Source of the DNA: Noviherbaspirillum cavernae
Lineage (GTDB): Bacteria; Pseudomonadota; Gammaproteobacteria; Burkholderiales; Burkholderiaceae_D
Assembly (NCBI RefSeq): GCF_003590875.1
Contig: NZ_QYUN01000002.1
Location: 3,162,001 to 3,226,000 of the forward strand
DNA length: 64,000 bases
Direction of reading: 5' to 3'
The translations under genes were made by a program, and so were the position numbers. Below the pieces are notes generated by a model, which saw only the letters and a program-made list of their open reading frames with translations, was not told where the DNA came from and did no database searches. Numbering within the stretch: the first letter of the stretch is position 1; every line of letters starts with the position of its first letter. Shown piece after piece: positions 47,591 to 55,966 of this stretch.

Positions 47591-47812
47591 CGCAGTTACA
47601 GAAAGTGCAGCCGTCGATTGCCGCCGCATTCTGTTATTCCTGGCGCAGCAGGCAGACGTTTCGCGGACACTGCTCACGCCTGCGCCCAATGTCTGCTTGC
47701 AAACATGCGTCCGGCCAGGAAGGAATCTTGCAGTGTCAGCGCACCCGCCATGCCAGTGCGTCCTCCAGTGCGTCCGGAATGCCATCACAAGCGGATGCGC
47801 GATCAACTTGCA

Positions 47813-48523
47813 CTAACGCGCCGCCTTCTCCTTGCAGCTCGGATAACGCTTCCCGCCAACCTCCAGCAGCGCCTCGTTGCCCTTGTTCCAGAACAAGACA
47901 TCATCCTTCTGATACCGCGCGCCGGACGCCGACACGACCTGCGGCAGCACCACTTCCCGATCCGGCAGTTTCAGCGTCACGCCCCCCTGCGTGAAGCGCG
48001 CCGTGACATCGAAGCCCTCGCATGCGAACGTGAACACGCGCCCTGCCGCGCTCGGCGGCGCACCCGTGGCGCTATCCGGCCCACGCACCTGCTGCAGCAT
48101 GATGTCCGCATGGTTGGGATTGCCCTGCGTAATCACGCCGTAGTGTTGCGTCGTCGTCCACATCAGACGTCCCTCGGCATTCGAGATCGTCGCCCGCACG
48201 GCATAGCGATTGGCCGCATTGATGAGCGCGGGATCGTAGGGCAGCGAGAACGGAATCGGCACCTGACGCTCGGGCCGGATCGTCTGCTCGGCAATCAGTC
48301 TGGACGCCGCATCGGCGCGGCTCACATCCTCCAGCGTCACGCGTACCACCGCCCCCAGCGGCAGCGCGATGCGCTCGCGGTAGGACGCGTTACCGGTCAC
48401 CACTTCCGGCATGCGCGCTGCCGGCGCGGCGCTGCTCTTGTCCGGCGCTGGCGGGGTCGCGCATCCGCCGACGGCAATCGCCGCCGCAACCAGCGCAATG
48501 ACATGCTGCATCGGGTTCCACAT
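47813..48523 (-). CDS. Lipoprotein with YbaY-type and MliC-type domains
   Basis: 236-residue exported lipoprotein, lipobox AVGGC at about residues 17-21. The first half (SYRERIALPLGAVVRVTLED ... IPFSLPYDPALI ... YAVRATI) fits the YbaY/YscW-like family (PF09619). The C-terminal 75 residues (FTFACEGFDVTARF, LPQVVSASGARYQ, FWNKGNEALLEVGG, and a final Cys) match MliC, the membrane-bound inhibitor of C-type lysozyme. Two cysteines are placed for the MliC disulfide. ATG at 48523 has AGGAG. It would protect the wall from lysozyme at the outer membrane (inference). Confidence 0.82.
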   Translation of the reverse strand: MWNPMQHVIALVAAAIAVGGCATPPAPDKSSAAPAARMPEVVTGNASYRERIALPLGAVVRVTLEDVSRADAASRLIAEQTIRPERQVPIPFSLPYDPALINAANRYAVRATISNAEGRLMWTTTQHYGVITQGNPNHADIMLQQVRGPDSATGAPPSAAGRVFTFACEGFDVTARFTQGGVTLKLPDREVVLPQVVSASGARYQKDDVLFWNKGNEALLEVGGKRYPSCKEKAAR

Positions 48524-48684
48524 TGTCGATCTCCTGAACGAGCGGCAAAGGCCGCGAAACAACCGTTACGATACAGAAGATCAAGCGCGGCGGCTTTGAT
48601 CGGCGCGAAGCCGCCGATCCGGTGTCGCGGCAAGGCAATCAATGACGATGCCTGTTCCCGCAGGCAATCATGGCGCGGCGCAAC

Positions 48685-49386
48685 TCACTCGAACCAGCGG
48701 CCGCAACCGCGATACTCCCGACCATCCATCCGCACCGTCACCGTCGCCTCAAACTGCGCGCCGCTCATGGTGTCGAAGCACACCTCCCGCTCGACAATCG
48801 CCTCCAGCACATGCGCTGTCGTCCTGGTGCGGTACACCGTGCGCCCATCCTCGACCGCCGGCACCGGCAGCGGAGCCGACACCGTCGTGTTTCCGTAATC
48901 GCCGGTGAACCTGATCCACTGTCTCGCCCCGATTTCCAGCAACCATCCCGGCTCGTTGCCGACGCCGCGAAAACGCGCGCCGCGCAAGCGCGCATCCTCC
49001 GTCACCGAACGCGCATGATCAACCTTGCACCCGTCGTACCGGCGTGCGCCGACCTCCAGACTTGCGTCCTCACCCTTGTTCCAGAAAACAATATCGTGAT
49101 CCTGAAATTTCGTGCCGGATGCCGCCCGCACCTGCGACAGGACGACGTAACGGTCCGGCAGATACAAGGCCAGCTCTCCCGGCCCCGTGCGGATGGTGAA
49201 AGCCAAGCCGTCGCAATCGAATGCGAACGTGCGCCCCGGCTGCACGGGCTGCATGCTTTCCGCATCGTCCGATGCGCGTGGCGCGCTGTTTTCCGGCGAT
49301 GGCGCGGTGGCGCAGCCGCCGATGACGAGAAGCGGAAGGAAAGGCGCAAGCAAACGACGCGCCATCCGGCACAGCGAATTCCCCAT
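48685..49386 (-). CDS. Lipoprotein with MliC-type and COG3650-type domains
   Basis: 233-residue lipoprotein, lipobox VIGGCATAP near residues 22-30. An MliC-like domain comes first here (FAFDCDGLAFTIRT, VVLSQVRAASGTKF, FWNKGEDASLEVGARRYDGC), followed by a C-terminal domain FRGVGNEPGWLLEI ... EREVCFDTMSGAQF ... YRGCGRWFE that I recognise as COG3650-type, of unknown function. GAGGAG fixes the start near 49386. Same orientation as 47813-48523, 161 bp away; the shared MliC domain suggests duplication with domain shuffling. Confidence 0.78.
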   Translation of the reverse strand: MGNSLCRMARRLLAPFLPLLVIGGCATAPSPENSAPRASDDAESMQPVQPGRTFAFDCDGLAFTIRTGPGELALYLPDRYVVLSQVRAASGTKFQDHDIVFWNKGEDASLEVGARRYDGCKVDHARSVTEDARLRGARFRGVGNEPGWLLEIGARQWIRFTGDYGNTTVSAPLPVPAVEDGRTVYRTRTTAHVLEAIVEREVCFDTMSGAQFEATVTVRMDGREYRGCGRWFE

Positions 49387-49455
49387 GACCATCTCCTCGG
49401 GATGACATCGGAAATCAATGGCCGCCATGCACGCCAGTCAGCGCATGACGGAAAA

Positions 49456-49785
49456 TCAATCCACAATGAACAGCTTCGCGCCCACTGAGGTGGAGGACCG
49501 ATGCGGCTCGGCATTGTCCGCAACCTGATAGCTCATGCCGGGCTTGAGCACGAAGGTGCGGCCATCCTCCAGCTCGGTATGCAGCTCGCCTTCCACGCAG
49601 AGCAGGATGTGTCCCTTCGAACACCAGTGGTCCGCCAGATAACCCGGCGAATATTCCACCATCCGCACGCGGATATCGCCGAAGCGCTGCGTGCGCCAAT
49701 ACGCCACACCGGTGTCTCCCTTGTGCTCGGTAATTTCAATGGCGGACCAGTCTGTGGTCCCGAAGGGGGTGTCGGTGATTTTCAT
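49456..49785 (-). CDS. Cupin-fold protein (DHCW-motif type)
   Basis: 109-residue single-domain cupin. The metal-site strand is SPGYLADHWCSKGHILLCVEGEL and the second cupin block LKPGMSYQVADNAEPHRSST. DHWC in place of the usual HxH fits the DHCW-motif cupin group. Role unknown; metal-dependent small-molecule binding is plausible. Confidence 0.8.
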   Translation of the reverse strand: MKITDTPFGTTDWSAIEITEHKGDTGVAYWRTQRFGDIRVRMVEYSPGYLADHWCSKGHILLCVEGELHTELEDGRTFVLKPGMSYQVADNAEPHRSSTSVGAKLFIVD

Positions 49786-49971
49786 GGAAACGCTTCGCTG
49801 ATGCAGGGTTGGAATGCACGCCCGACAACATCGGGCGTGGATGACATCCGTTAGCGTAACGCATGGAGAAATTCCTTGCCGGGGGCGATGGCAAGGATGG
49901 ATTGCCGATAGCAGAAAGTGCCGTGTCGGATTGGCGGAACCGCCGGACAGATCAGTGAATTCGCGACCGGT

Positions 49972-50340
49972 TCATGTGCCAATGCCCAGCTGCCGCACCT
50001 GCGAGGCTGAATCGCGTGCACCCCAGCGGTGCTTGATCTTGTCACGTTCGATTTAGAACCACTCCATCGCGACGAGTTGGTATGACTTGCCGGTAGGCTG
50101 ATGGCCGAACGCGGGCCGCGTGAACGTGCCCGATTCGATGTACCGCGTCGCGACGATGTTGCCTTCCGCGATCAGATCCTGAATGGCGAGCTGGATGCCA
50201 TAGCCCTCGATCAGCTGACGCCATGCGAGTTCGATCTTCTCGAAGATACCTTGCCCCATGACGCACTGAATCTCGGCATCGTCGGCGAGCAGGGACTTCA
50301 GCGCGTGCCGGTCGCCGCGGTTGAAGGCTTCTCCCTCATG
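49972..50340 (-). pseudogene. SnoaL-like (NTF2-fold) gene with in-frame stop
   Basis: The reading frame gives EAFNRGDRHALKSLLADDAE, IEKIELAWRQ-type sequence, VATRYIESGTFTRP and YQLVAMEWF, clearly of the SnoaL-like polyketide-cyclase/ester-cyclase fold. A TAA at 50055-50053 interrupts it; beyond the stop the same frame goes on with the expected C-terminus (RDKIKHRWGARDSASQVRQL) to a TGA at 49974-49972. At the N-terminal end there is no ATG after an upstream TAG near 50340, so the start is also lost. The product would be two fragments at best. Confidence 0.75.
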
Positions 50341-50426
50341 CCATCCCTATCGGTCAGTTTCTCGTACTTTGGAGGGAGTCCATATACAACCAGTTAGGCG
50401 GCGGAGAGACGAGTTAAATGACGAAT

Positions 50427-50699
50427 TCACGATGTTGCCTTACTGCGAAGAAGTTGAACCAGAAAGATGAGCGCGAGAACCTGCAAGAAGATCGTTATTC
50501 CCGCACCGACAAGGTAGGCCCCTTCGGTTCCGGTAATGGCGACTACGATCATGCCGCCTGGCCAAGCCAAAAGTAGGAAAGGGAAAGTGAGCACGATGCC
50601 CAGCATCGTAAGTCCACCCCCGATGAAATTGGTTAAAGGGAAGATGAGCGCATAGATGGCAGCGCAAACTACATGAACCCTTGTTAATCGATTATGCAT
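50427..50699 (-). CDS. Small membrane protein, unknown
   Basis: 90 residues with about three hydrophobic segments (IYALIFPLTNFIGGG, MLGIVLTFPFLLLAWPGG, LVGAGITIFLQVLALIFLVQLL). No family recognised. A+T-richer than the surrounding genome. Flanked by an inverse repeat-rich spacer, and 64 bp from another orphan membrane gene in the same direction. Confidence 0.6.
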   Translation of the reverse strand: MHNRLTRVHVVCAAIYALIFPLTNFIGGGLTMLGIVLTFPFLLLAWPGGMIVVAITGTEGAYLVGAGITIFLQVLALIFLVQLLRSKATS

Positions 50700-50763
50700 A
50701 GCTGTTGAACCTAACTCCGCAATAATGGGCGCGTAGCATCCCGATTTACTAGCAAGTTAAGAG

Positions 50764-51144
50764 CTAGCACCTAGCACGTTCTTTCCTTGTAAAGTAATGG
50801 TAGGCATAGACTGCGCACAAACCAAGAATCCACACGGGAATATAAAACACCCACACCAGCCCCGACTCTCGGCCTGAAACAAAGAACCAGACCCAGCATT
50901 GGAACAGACCCAGTATTACGTTCAAAACAACCAAGGTGACCTGCAGTACCGAACGCGGCATTGAGCCAAAGACGCTTGCCCATAGCATGAGTAAATGTGG
51001 CGCGGCCATATAAAAGTAATTTCCAACAAACCACCGGGACAAATACTCTGCTGTGAAATCGCCATGCCTATAAACGCTTACGCAGTAAACGAGCGCAGGA
51101 ACCAGCAACAGCAGTATCACTGATAGGACCGTTCGTAGCGCCAT
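50764..51144 (-). CDS. Membrane protein, unknown
   Basis: 126 residues with about four hydrophobic segments, starting MALRTVLSVILLLLVPALVY. Many aromatic residues (YFYMAAPHLLML, CWVWFFVSG). No recognised family. A+T-rich like its neighbour, so possibly acquired DNA. Confidence 0.6.
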   Translation of the reverse strand: MALRTVLSVILLLLVPALVYCVSVYRHGDFTAEYLSRWFVGNYFYMAAPHLLMLWASVFGSMPRSVLQVTLVVLNVILGLFQCWVWFFVSGRESGLVWVFYIPVWILGLCAVYAYHYFTRKERARC

Positions 51145-51455
51145 GGCTTTTGTACTCTTAGTCTGATTTAGATGTCACATCCTGCCGTACAACTTGACTC
51201 CATGACATCTAACCTGGGAAGCCGAACGGGCGAAAACCACTGTCACATGGTCGTTTTACACACGCACTGAACAAAAGCACAGTACTAAATAACCATGAAA
51301 AACGTCACCCAGTGTATCCCGATGATTACGGCGCGGACAAGAGCGCCGCCGCTCCGGTCTTCTCATTGAAACGATGGTGGCATGTCGGCTAATCACGCCC
51401 ATCCGTAGTCACGGCATGACTGCACGTGGCGCATTCCGAATGCCAGGTGTCCGCA
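51145..51455. other. Gene-free A+T-richer spacer with an inverted repeat
   Basis: 311 bp. TTAGATGTCA (51170-51179) and TGACATCTAA (about 51207-51216) form a perfect 10-bp inverted repeat about 27 bp apart, between the start of the orphan membrane gene and further noncoding DNA. No coding frame with a family match is seen. Confidence 0.45.
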
Positions 51456-51749
51456 TCACTTCCGACGCGCTCTGCCAAACAACTCACACAATTCATCCTT
51501 GGCCTGCTCAAGCCGTTCACGCTGCGCGGCGTCGAGGTCCTTGCCTGCCCGATTAACATAGAAAGTCAGCATCGACATCGCGGAGCGGAACGGGTCGGTC
51601 TTGCGGCGATGGCTGCATTCCGCGGAGCGCTTCAGCGATTCGGCAATGCGGCGCGGATCGTCGAGCGTGAATACGCCGGGTTCGAGGTCGAGCGCGTTGC
51701 TTTCTCTGGTGACGCGCTGCGACCATTTCTCTTGATTGCTTGAGGCCAT
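51456..51749 (-). CDS. DUF3175 protein
   Basis: 97-residue basic protein. The family pattern is plain: EKWSQRVTRESNALDLEPGVFTLDDPRRIAESLKRSAE, then DPFRSAMSMLTFYVNRAGK and ERLEQAKDELCELFGR. Small, lysine/arginine-rich, without signal peptide; function unknown. 52 bp downstream is the end of glcF in the same direction. Confidence 0.85.
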   Translation of the reverse strand: MASSNQEKWSQRVTRESNALDLEPGVFTLDDPRRIAESLKRSAECSHRRKTDPFRSAMSMLTFYVNRAGKDLDAAQRERLEQAKDELCELFGRARRK

Positions 51750-51801
51750 TTTCCCTGGACCTCCAGATCACTGCGTGGGCATTGCATGCCCATCCTATCG
51801 C

Positions 51802-53037
51802 TCAACCGGTCGCCGACATCAGCGCACTGTCCACCAGTTCGATCCAGTGCTTGACCGGCGTCTGCGTGCCCGATTGCAGGTGCGTGAGGCAGCCGATGTT
51901 GGCCGAGACGATCATGTCGGGATTGGTCGCCTGCAGGCTGGCGAGCTTGTTGTCGCGCAGTTGATAGGACAGTTCCGGTTGCAGCACCGAGTACGTCCCG
52001 GCCGAGCCGCAGCAGAGGTGGCTGTCGGCGCAGAGCTGCACATCGACGCCGGCGGCGCGCAGCACGCCTTCGACCTTGCCGCGTATCTGCTGGCCGTGCT
52101 GCAGGGTGCAGGGCGGGTGCCAGGCGACGCGCCTGGCGATTTTGCCGTGCAGTTTCTTCAGCAGGTCTTCTTCGAAGTCGGGCAGGATTTCGCTCACGTC
52201 CTTCGTCAGTTCGGCAATGCGTTTTGCCTTTTCCGCATACGCTGCATCGTGCGCGAGCAGGTGGCCGTAGTCCTTGACCATCACGCCGCAGCCGGAGGCG
52301 TTCATCACGATCGCTTCCGCGCCTGCTTCGACATGGGGCCACCAGGCGTCGATGTTGCGGCGTGCGTCATCCATGCCGCCGTCGTGGTCGTTCAGGTGAT
52401 AGCGGATCGCGCCGCAGCAGCCGGCCTTGGGCGCGATGATCAGTTGCACGCCCAGCGCGTCAAATACGCGGGCGGTGGCGGTGTTGATGTTGGGGGCCAT
52501 CGATGGCTGCACGCAGCCGTCGAGGAGCAGCATCTTGCGCGCATGTTCGGTCGTCGGCCACGCGCCGGCGTCCTGTCGTGCGGGCACCTTGTTCTTCAAT
52601 GCTTGCGGCAGCAACGGCCGCACCATCTGCCCCAGTTTCATCGCGGGCGCGAACAGCGATTTGCGCGGCAGCGTCTCCTTCAGTGTGTCGCGCACGATGC
52701 GTTGCGATAGCGGGCGCGGCACCTGGTCGTCAACGATCTTGCGGCCAATGTCGACCAGACGGCCGTATTGCACGCCCGAGGGGCAGGTCGTCTCGCAATT
52801 GCGGCAGGTGAGGCAGCGGTCGAGGTGCAGTTGCGTCTTGGCGGTTGCCTCCTTGCCTTCCAGCACCTGCTTCATCAGGTAGATGCGGCCGCGCGGGCCG
52901 TCGAGTTCGTCGCCGAGCAGTTGGTAGGTCGGACAGGTCGCGGTGCAGAAGCCGCAGTGCACACACTTGCGCAGGATCGCGTCGGCTTCCCTGCCCTCGG
53001 GCGTGTCCTTGATGAAATCAGCGAGGTTGGTTTGCAT
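51802..53037 (-). CDS. glcF: Glycolate oxidase iron-sulfur subunit
   Basis: Electron-transfer subunit of membrane-associated glycolate dehydrogenase. 411 residues. Two [4Fe-4S] motifs: CVHCGFCTATCP (about 25-36) and CLTCRNCETTCP (about 75-86), then the CCG-type blocks GCCGAIRYHLND and LCCGSAGTYSVLQPEL with further cysteines. Start ATG 53037 (MQTNLADFIKDTPEG) is 2 bp after the glcE stop. The frame runs on upstream inside glcE, without meaning. Confidence 0.95.
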   Translation of the reverse strand: MQTNLADFIKDTPEGREADAILRKCVHCGFCTATCPTYQLLGDELDGPRGRIYLMKQVLEGKEATAKTQLHLDRCLTCRNCETTCPSGVQYGRLVDIGRKIVDDQVPRPLSQRIVRDTLKETLPRKSLFAPAMKLGQMVRPLLPQALKNKVPARQDAGAWPTTEHARKMLLLDGCVQPSMAPNINTATARVFDALGVQLIIAPKAGCCGAIRYHLNDHDGGMDDARRNIDAWWPHVEAGAEAIVMNASGCGVMVKDYGHLLAHDAAYAEKAKRIAELTKDVSEILPDFEEDLLKKLHGKIARRVAWHPPCTLQHGQQIRGKVEGVLRAAGVDVQLCADSHLCCGSAGTYSVLQPELSYQLRDNKLASLQATNPDMIVSANIGCLTHLQSGTQTPVKHWIELVDSALMSATG

Positions 53038-53039
53038 GT

Positions 53040-54116
53040 TCAGAAGTCGTTGTACATCCGCCCCGGATTGAAGATGCCGGACGGATCGAATGTGCTTTTC
53101 AGGTTGCGATGAATTTTCGCGACGGCGGGGGCGAGCGGGTGGAACACGCCGATGTTCTTGTCGCTGCCCTTGAACAGAGTGGCGTGGCCGCCGGCCTCCT
53201 GCGCGATGGCGCGAATCGCAGCCGCAGCGGCGGCATCCATCCCGGTCTTGAGCCAGCGTTGTGCGCCGCCCCATTCGATCAGCGATTCGCCGTCGAGCGC
53301 GAGCGGTGGCACGTGCGACGGCACCGACAGGCGCCACAATGCGGCGGCGGGCGTCATCGACGTAAACCAGGCGTTGCTTTGTTCGCGCAGTGCGGTCCAG
53401 AAGGCACCGGCCTCATTCATTTCCTCGCCGCCCATGCCCTGTTTCGCCGCCTTGACTGCCGCCTGTGCGCCGGACAGGCGCACGAGCAGCACGCCGCCGT
53501 GCCACGCGCTGGCCGAGATCGGCAGCGGCTGGCCGCCCCATTCGTTGAGTTTTTGAATCGCGTCAGCTTCGTGCATCTCGAAGCGCAGCGTCATTTCGCA
53601 CACCGGTTTCGGCAAGACCTTGAGCGACACCTGCGTGATCAATCCGAGCGTGCCGAGCGAGCCGGCCAGCAGACGCGACACGTCGTAGCCCGCGACGTTC
53701 TTCATCACCTGTCCACCGAAATGCAGCACGTCGCCCTTGCCGTCCATCAGTACCGCGCCCAGCACGAAATCGCGCACCGCGCCAACCGCCTGGCGGCGCG
53801 GGCCGGACAGGCCGCTGGCGACGATGCCGCCGATGGTTGCGCCTTCGCCGAAGTACGGCGGCTCGAAGGCGAGCATCTGGTTCTCCGCCGCCAGCACCCG
53901 CTCGATCTCGGCCAGCGGCGTGCCGCAGCGCGCGGTGATGACGAGTTCGGTCGACTCGTAATCGACGATGCCTCGGTATCCGCGCGTATCCAGCACTTCG
54001 CCCTGCAGCGACTGGCCGTACCAATCCTTGCTGCCGCCGCCGCGTATGCGCAGCGGGGTCTTGTCCATCGTCGCCGCGATGATGCGTTGCTTGAATTCCT
54101 GCAATTGCTGTTCCAT
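53040..54116 (-). CDS. glcE: Glycolate oxidase FAD-binding subunit GlcE
   Basis: Smaller flavin-binding subunit, 358 residues. The PCMH-type FAD domain has TPLRIRGGGSKDWYG, LAFEPPYFGEGATIGGIVASGLSG and VMKNVAGYDVSRLLAGSLGTLGLITQ. C-terminal IFNPGRMY is the family end. GAGG lies 8 nt before the ATG at 54116. Middle gene of glcDEF. Confidence 0.95.
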   Translation of the reverse strand: MEQQLQEFKQRIIAATMDKTPLRIRGGGSKDWYGQSLQGEVLDTRGYRGIVDYESTELVITARCGTPLAEIERVLAAENQMLAFEPPYFGEGATIGGIVASGLSGPRRQAVGAVRDFVLGAVLMDGKGDVLHFGGQVMKNVAGYDVSRLLAGSLGTLGLITQVSLKVLPKPVCEMTLRFEMHEADAIQKLNEWGGQPLPISASAWHGGVLLVRLSGAQAAVKAAKQGMGGEEMNEAGAFWTALREQSNAWFTSMTPAAALWRLSVPSHVPPLALDGESLIEWGGAQRWLKTGMDAAAAAAIRAIAQEAGGHATLFKGSDKNIGVFHPLAPAVAKIHRNLKSTFDPSGIFNPGRMYNDF

Positions 54117-54127
54117 CGTTTGCCTCA

Positions 54128-54241
54128 AGAGCGTCTAACAAAATGAGCGAAGCGGTCTCTGGCCAGGCGCGCCGATGCAGACAGTACGAGTGGTACGGCA
54201 AGTCGGTGCAACAACGCCAGAGACATTTTGCTGGACGCTCT
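54128..54241. repeat. Palindromic repeat element, copy 2
   Basis: 114-bp element between glcE and glcD with ends AGAGCGTC and GACGCTCT. It shares with 12246-12436 the left AGAGCGTCTrACAAAATrAr, GCGAAGCGGT, the interior GCAGACAGTACG and GTACGGCAAGxCGGxGCAAC, and the right ATTTTGxxxGACGCTCT. Its last bases overlap the glcD stop codon, as copy 1 does with the ATPase gene. Confidence 0.82.
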
Positions 54242-55727
54242 AAAAACGCGGCAGATCCGCGAACTTCATTTCGCCGCGCTTCACATGCATCTTGCCGTAC
54301 TCGGCGCAGCGATGCAGCGTCGGGATTGCCTTGTCGGGATTGAGCAGGAAGGCGGTGTCGAAAGCGCGCTTGACGGCGAAGAACGCGTCGCGTTCCTGCG
54401 GCGCGAACTGCACGCACATCGAATTGATCTTCTCGATGCCGACGCCGTGCTCGCCGGTGATGGTGCCGCCGACCTCGACGCAGAGTTCGAGGATGTCGGC
54501 ACCGAACTGTTCGGCGCGGTGGAATTCCCCCTCCTGGTTGGCGTCGAACAGGATCAGCGGATGCAGGTTGCCGTCGCCGGCGTGGAACACGTTGGCGCAG
54601 CGCAGGCCGTACTTGCTTTCCATCTGCGTGATGCGCGTCAGCACCTCGGCGAGATACTTGCGCGGAATGGTGCCGTCCATGCAGTAGTAGTCGGGCGAGA
54701 TGCGGCCCGCCGCCGGGAAGGCGTTCTTGCGGCCGGACCAGAATTTCTGGCGTTCGGCTTCGTTGCATGACACGGCGATGGCGGTCGCGCCGGAGTCCTT
54801 CAGCACTTCGCTCATGCGGGCGATTTCTTCCTCGACTTCATCCGGCGTGCCGTCCGATTCGCACAGCAGGATCGCTTCGGCATCGGTGTCGTAGCCGGCC
54901 TTCACGAAGGGCTCCACCATGCGCGAGGACGTCTTGTCCATCATCTCCAGGCCGGCCGGAATGATGCCCGCCGCGATCACGTTGGCAACTGCATTGCCGC
55001 CCTTCACCACATCGTCGAAGGACGCCATGATCACGCGCGCGACCTGCGGCTTGGGCACCAGCTTCACGGTCACTTCGGTGACCACGCCGAGCATGCCTTC
55101 GGAACCGATGAAAACCGCCAACAGATCGAGGCCGGGCGCATCGAGCGCGCCGCTGCCGAGTTCGACGACCTCGCCTTCGATCGTCACCATGCGCACGCGC
55201 AGCACGTTGTGCACCGTGAGGCCGTACTTCAGGCAATGCACGCCGCCGGAGTTTTCCGCGACGTTGCCGCCGATGGTGCAGGCGATCTGCGAGGACGGAT
55301 CGGGCGCGTAGTACAGGCCGTGCGGATGCGCCGCCTCGGAGATCGCGAGGTTGCGCACGCCCGGCTGCACGACGGCGGTGCGAGAGTATGGGTCGAGCTT
55401 CAGTATCTTGTTGAGCCTGGCGGTGGACAGCACCACGCCGTCGGCGATCGGCATCGCGCCGCCGGACAGGCCGGTGCCCGCACCGCGCGGCACGATGGGC
55501 ACGGCGAGCCGGCGGCAGGTCTGCAGGACGGCCGCGACCTGCACCTCGTTTTCCGGCAAGGCAACGACCATCGGCAGCTGGCGATAGGCCGCCAGGCCGT
55601 CGCATTCGTAGGGGCGGGTGTCTTCTTCGCTGTACAGCACGCAGCCTTCCGGCAGCAGCTTGCGCAGCGCCGCGACGACTTCGCGCTGGCGCTCCGGCGT
55701 GAATTGAAAGGTTGTGGGGGCATTCAT
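54240..55727 (-). CDS. glcD: Glycolate oxidase subunit GlcD
   Basis: Catalytic FAD subunit oxidising glycolate to glyoxylate, electrons passing via GlcF to quinone. 495 residues, close to E. coli GlcD (499). FAD blocks: VPIVPRGAGTGLSGGAMPIA, YYAPDPSSQIACTIGGNVAENSGG, FIGSEGMLGVVTEVTVKL; catalytic CANVFHAGDGNLHPLILFD and GEHGVGIEKIN. ATG at 55727 fits family length; an in-frame ATG at 55766 would add 13 residues. Start choice uncertain. First gene of glcDEF. Confidence 0.95.
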   Translation of the reverse strand: MNAPTTFQFTPERQREVVAALRKLLPEGCVLYSEEDTRPYECDGLAAYRQLPMVVALPENEVQVAAVLQTCRRLAVPIVPRGAGTGLSGGAMPIADGVVLSTARLNKILKLDPYSRTAVVQPGVRNLAISEAAHPHGLYYAPDPSSQIACTIGGNVAENSGGVHCLKYGLTVHNVLRVRMVTIEGEVVELGSGALDAPGLDLLAVFIGSEGMLGVVTEVTVKLVPKPQVARVIMASFDDVVKGGNAVANVIAAGIIPAGLEMMDKTSSRMVEPFVKAGYDTDAEAILLCESDGTPDEVEEEIARMSEVLKDSGATAIAVSCNEAERQKFWSGRKNAFPAAGRISPDYYCMDGTIPRKYLAEVLTRITQMESKYGLRCANVFHAGDGNLHPLILFDANQEGEFHRAEQFGADILELCVEVGGTITGEHGVGIEKINSMCVQFAPQERDAFFAVKRAFDTAFLLNPDKAIPTLHRCAEYGKMHVKRGEMKFADLPRF

Positions 55728-55966
55728 CGGAAAATTCTGTTGCGCGTTCGGGCGACGCAAAGACATGGCATGTCCCGAGTGTAGCGAAAACGCGGCGCAC
55801 TGAGGCGGGATTGAGCGCCTGCGCCGGCTGAAATAACTGAAGTCAGCCGGTGAATTCTTTTCACCCCAGGCACCGGCCTGGCATTACCTGCCGCGACATT
55901 AAATGAATACCAACATTTTCATTGGAGATCGGCAAGTTATATCCCATAATCATGGGAGTCAAATCG

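Noticed and set aside
53038..53337. Upstream extension of glcF
   Set aside because: Overlaps glcE in a different frame; the family N-terminus is at 53037.
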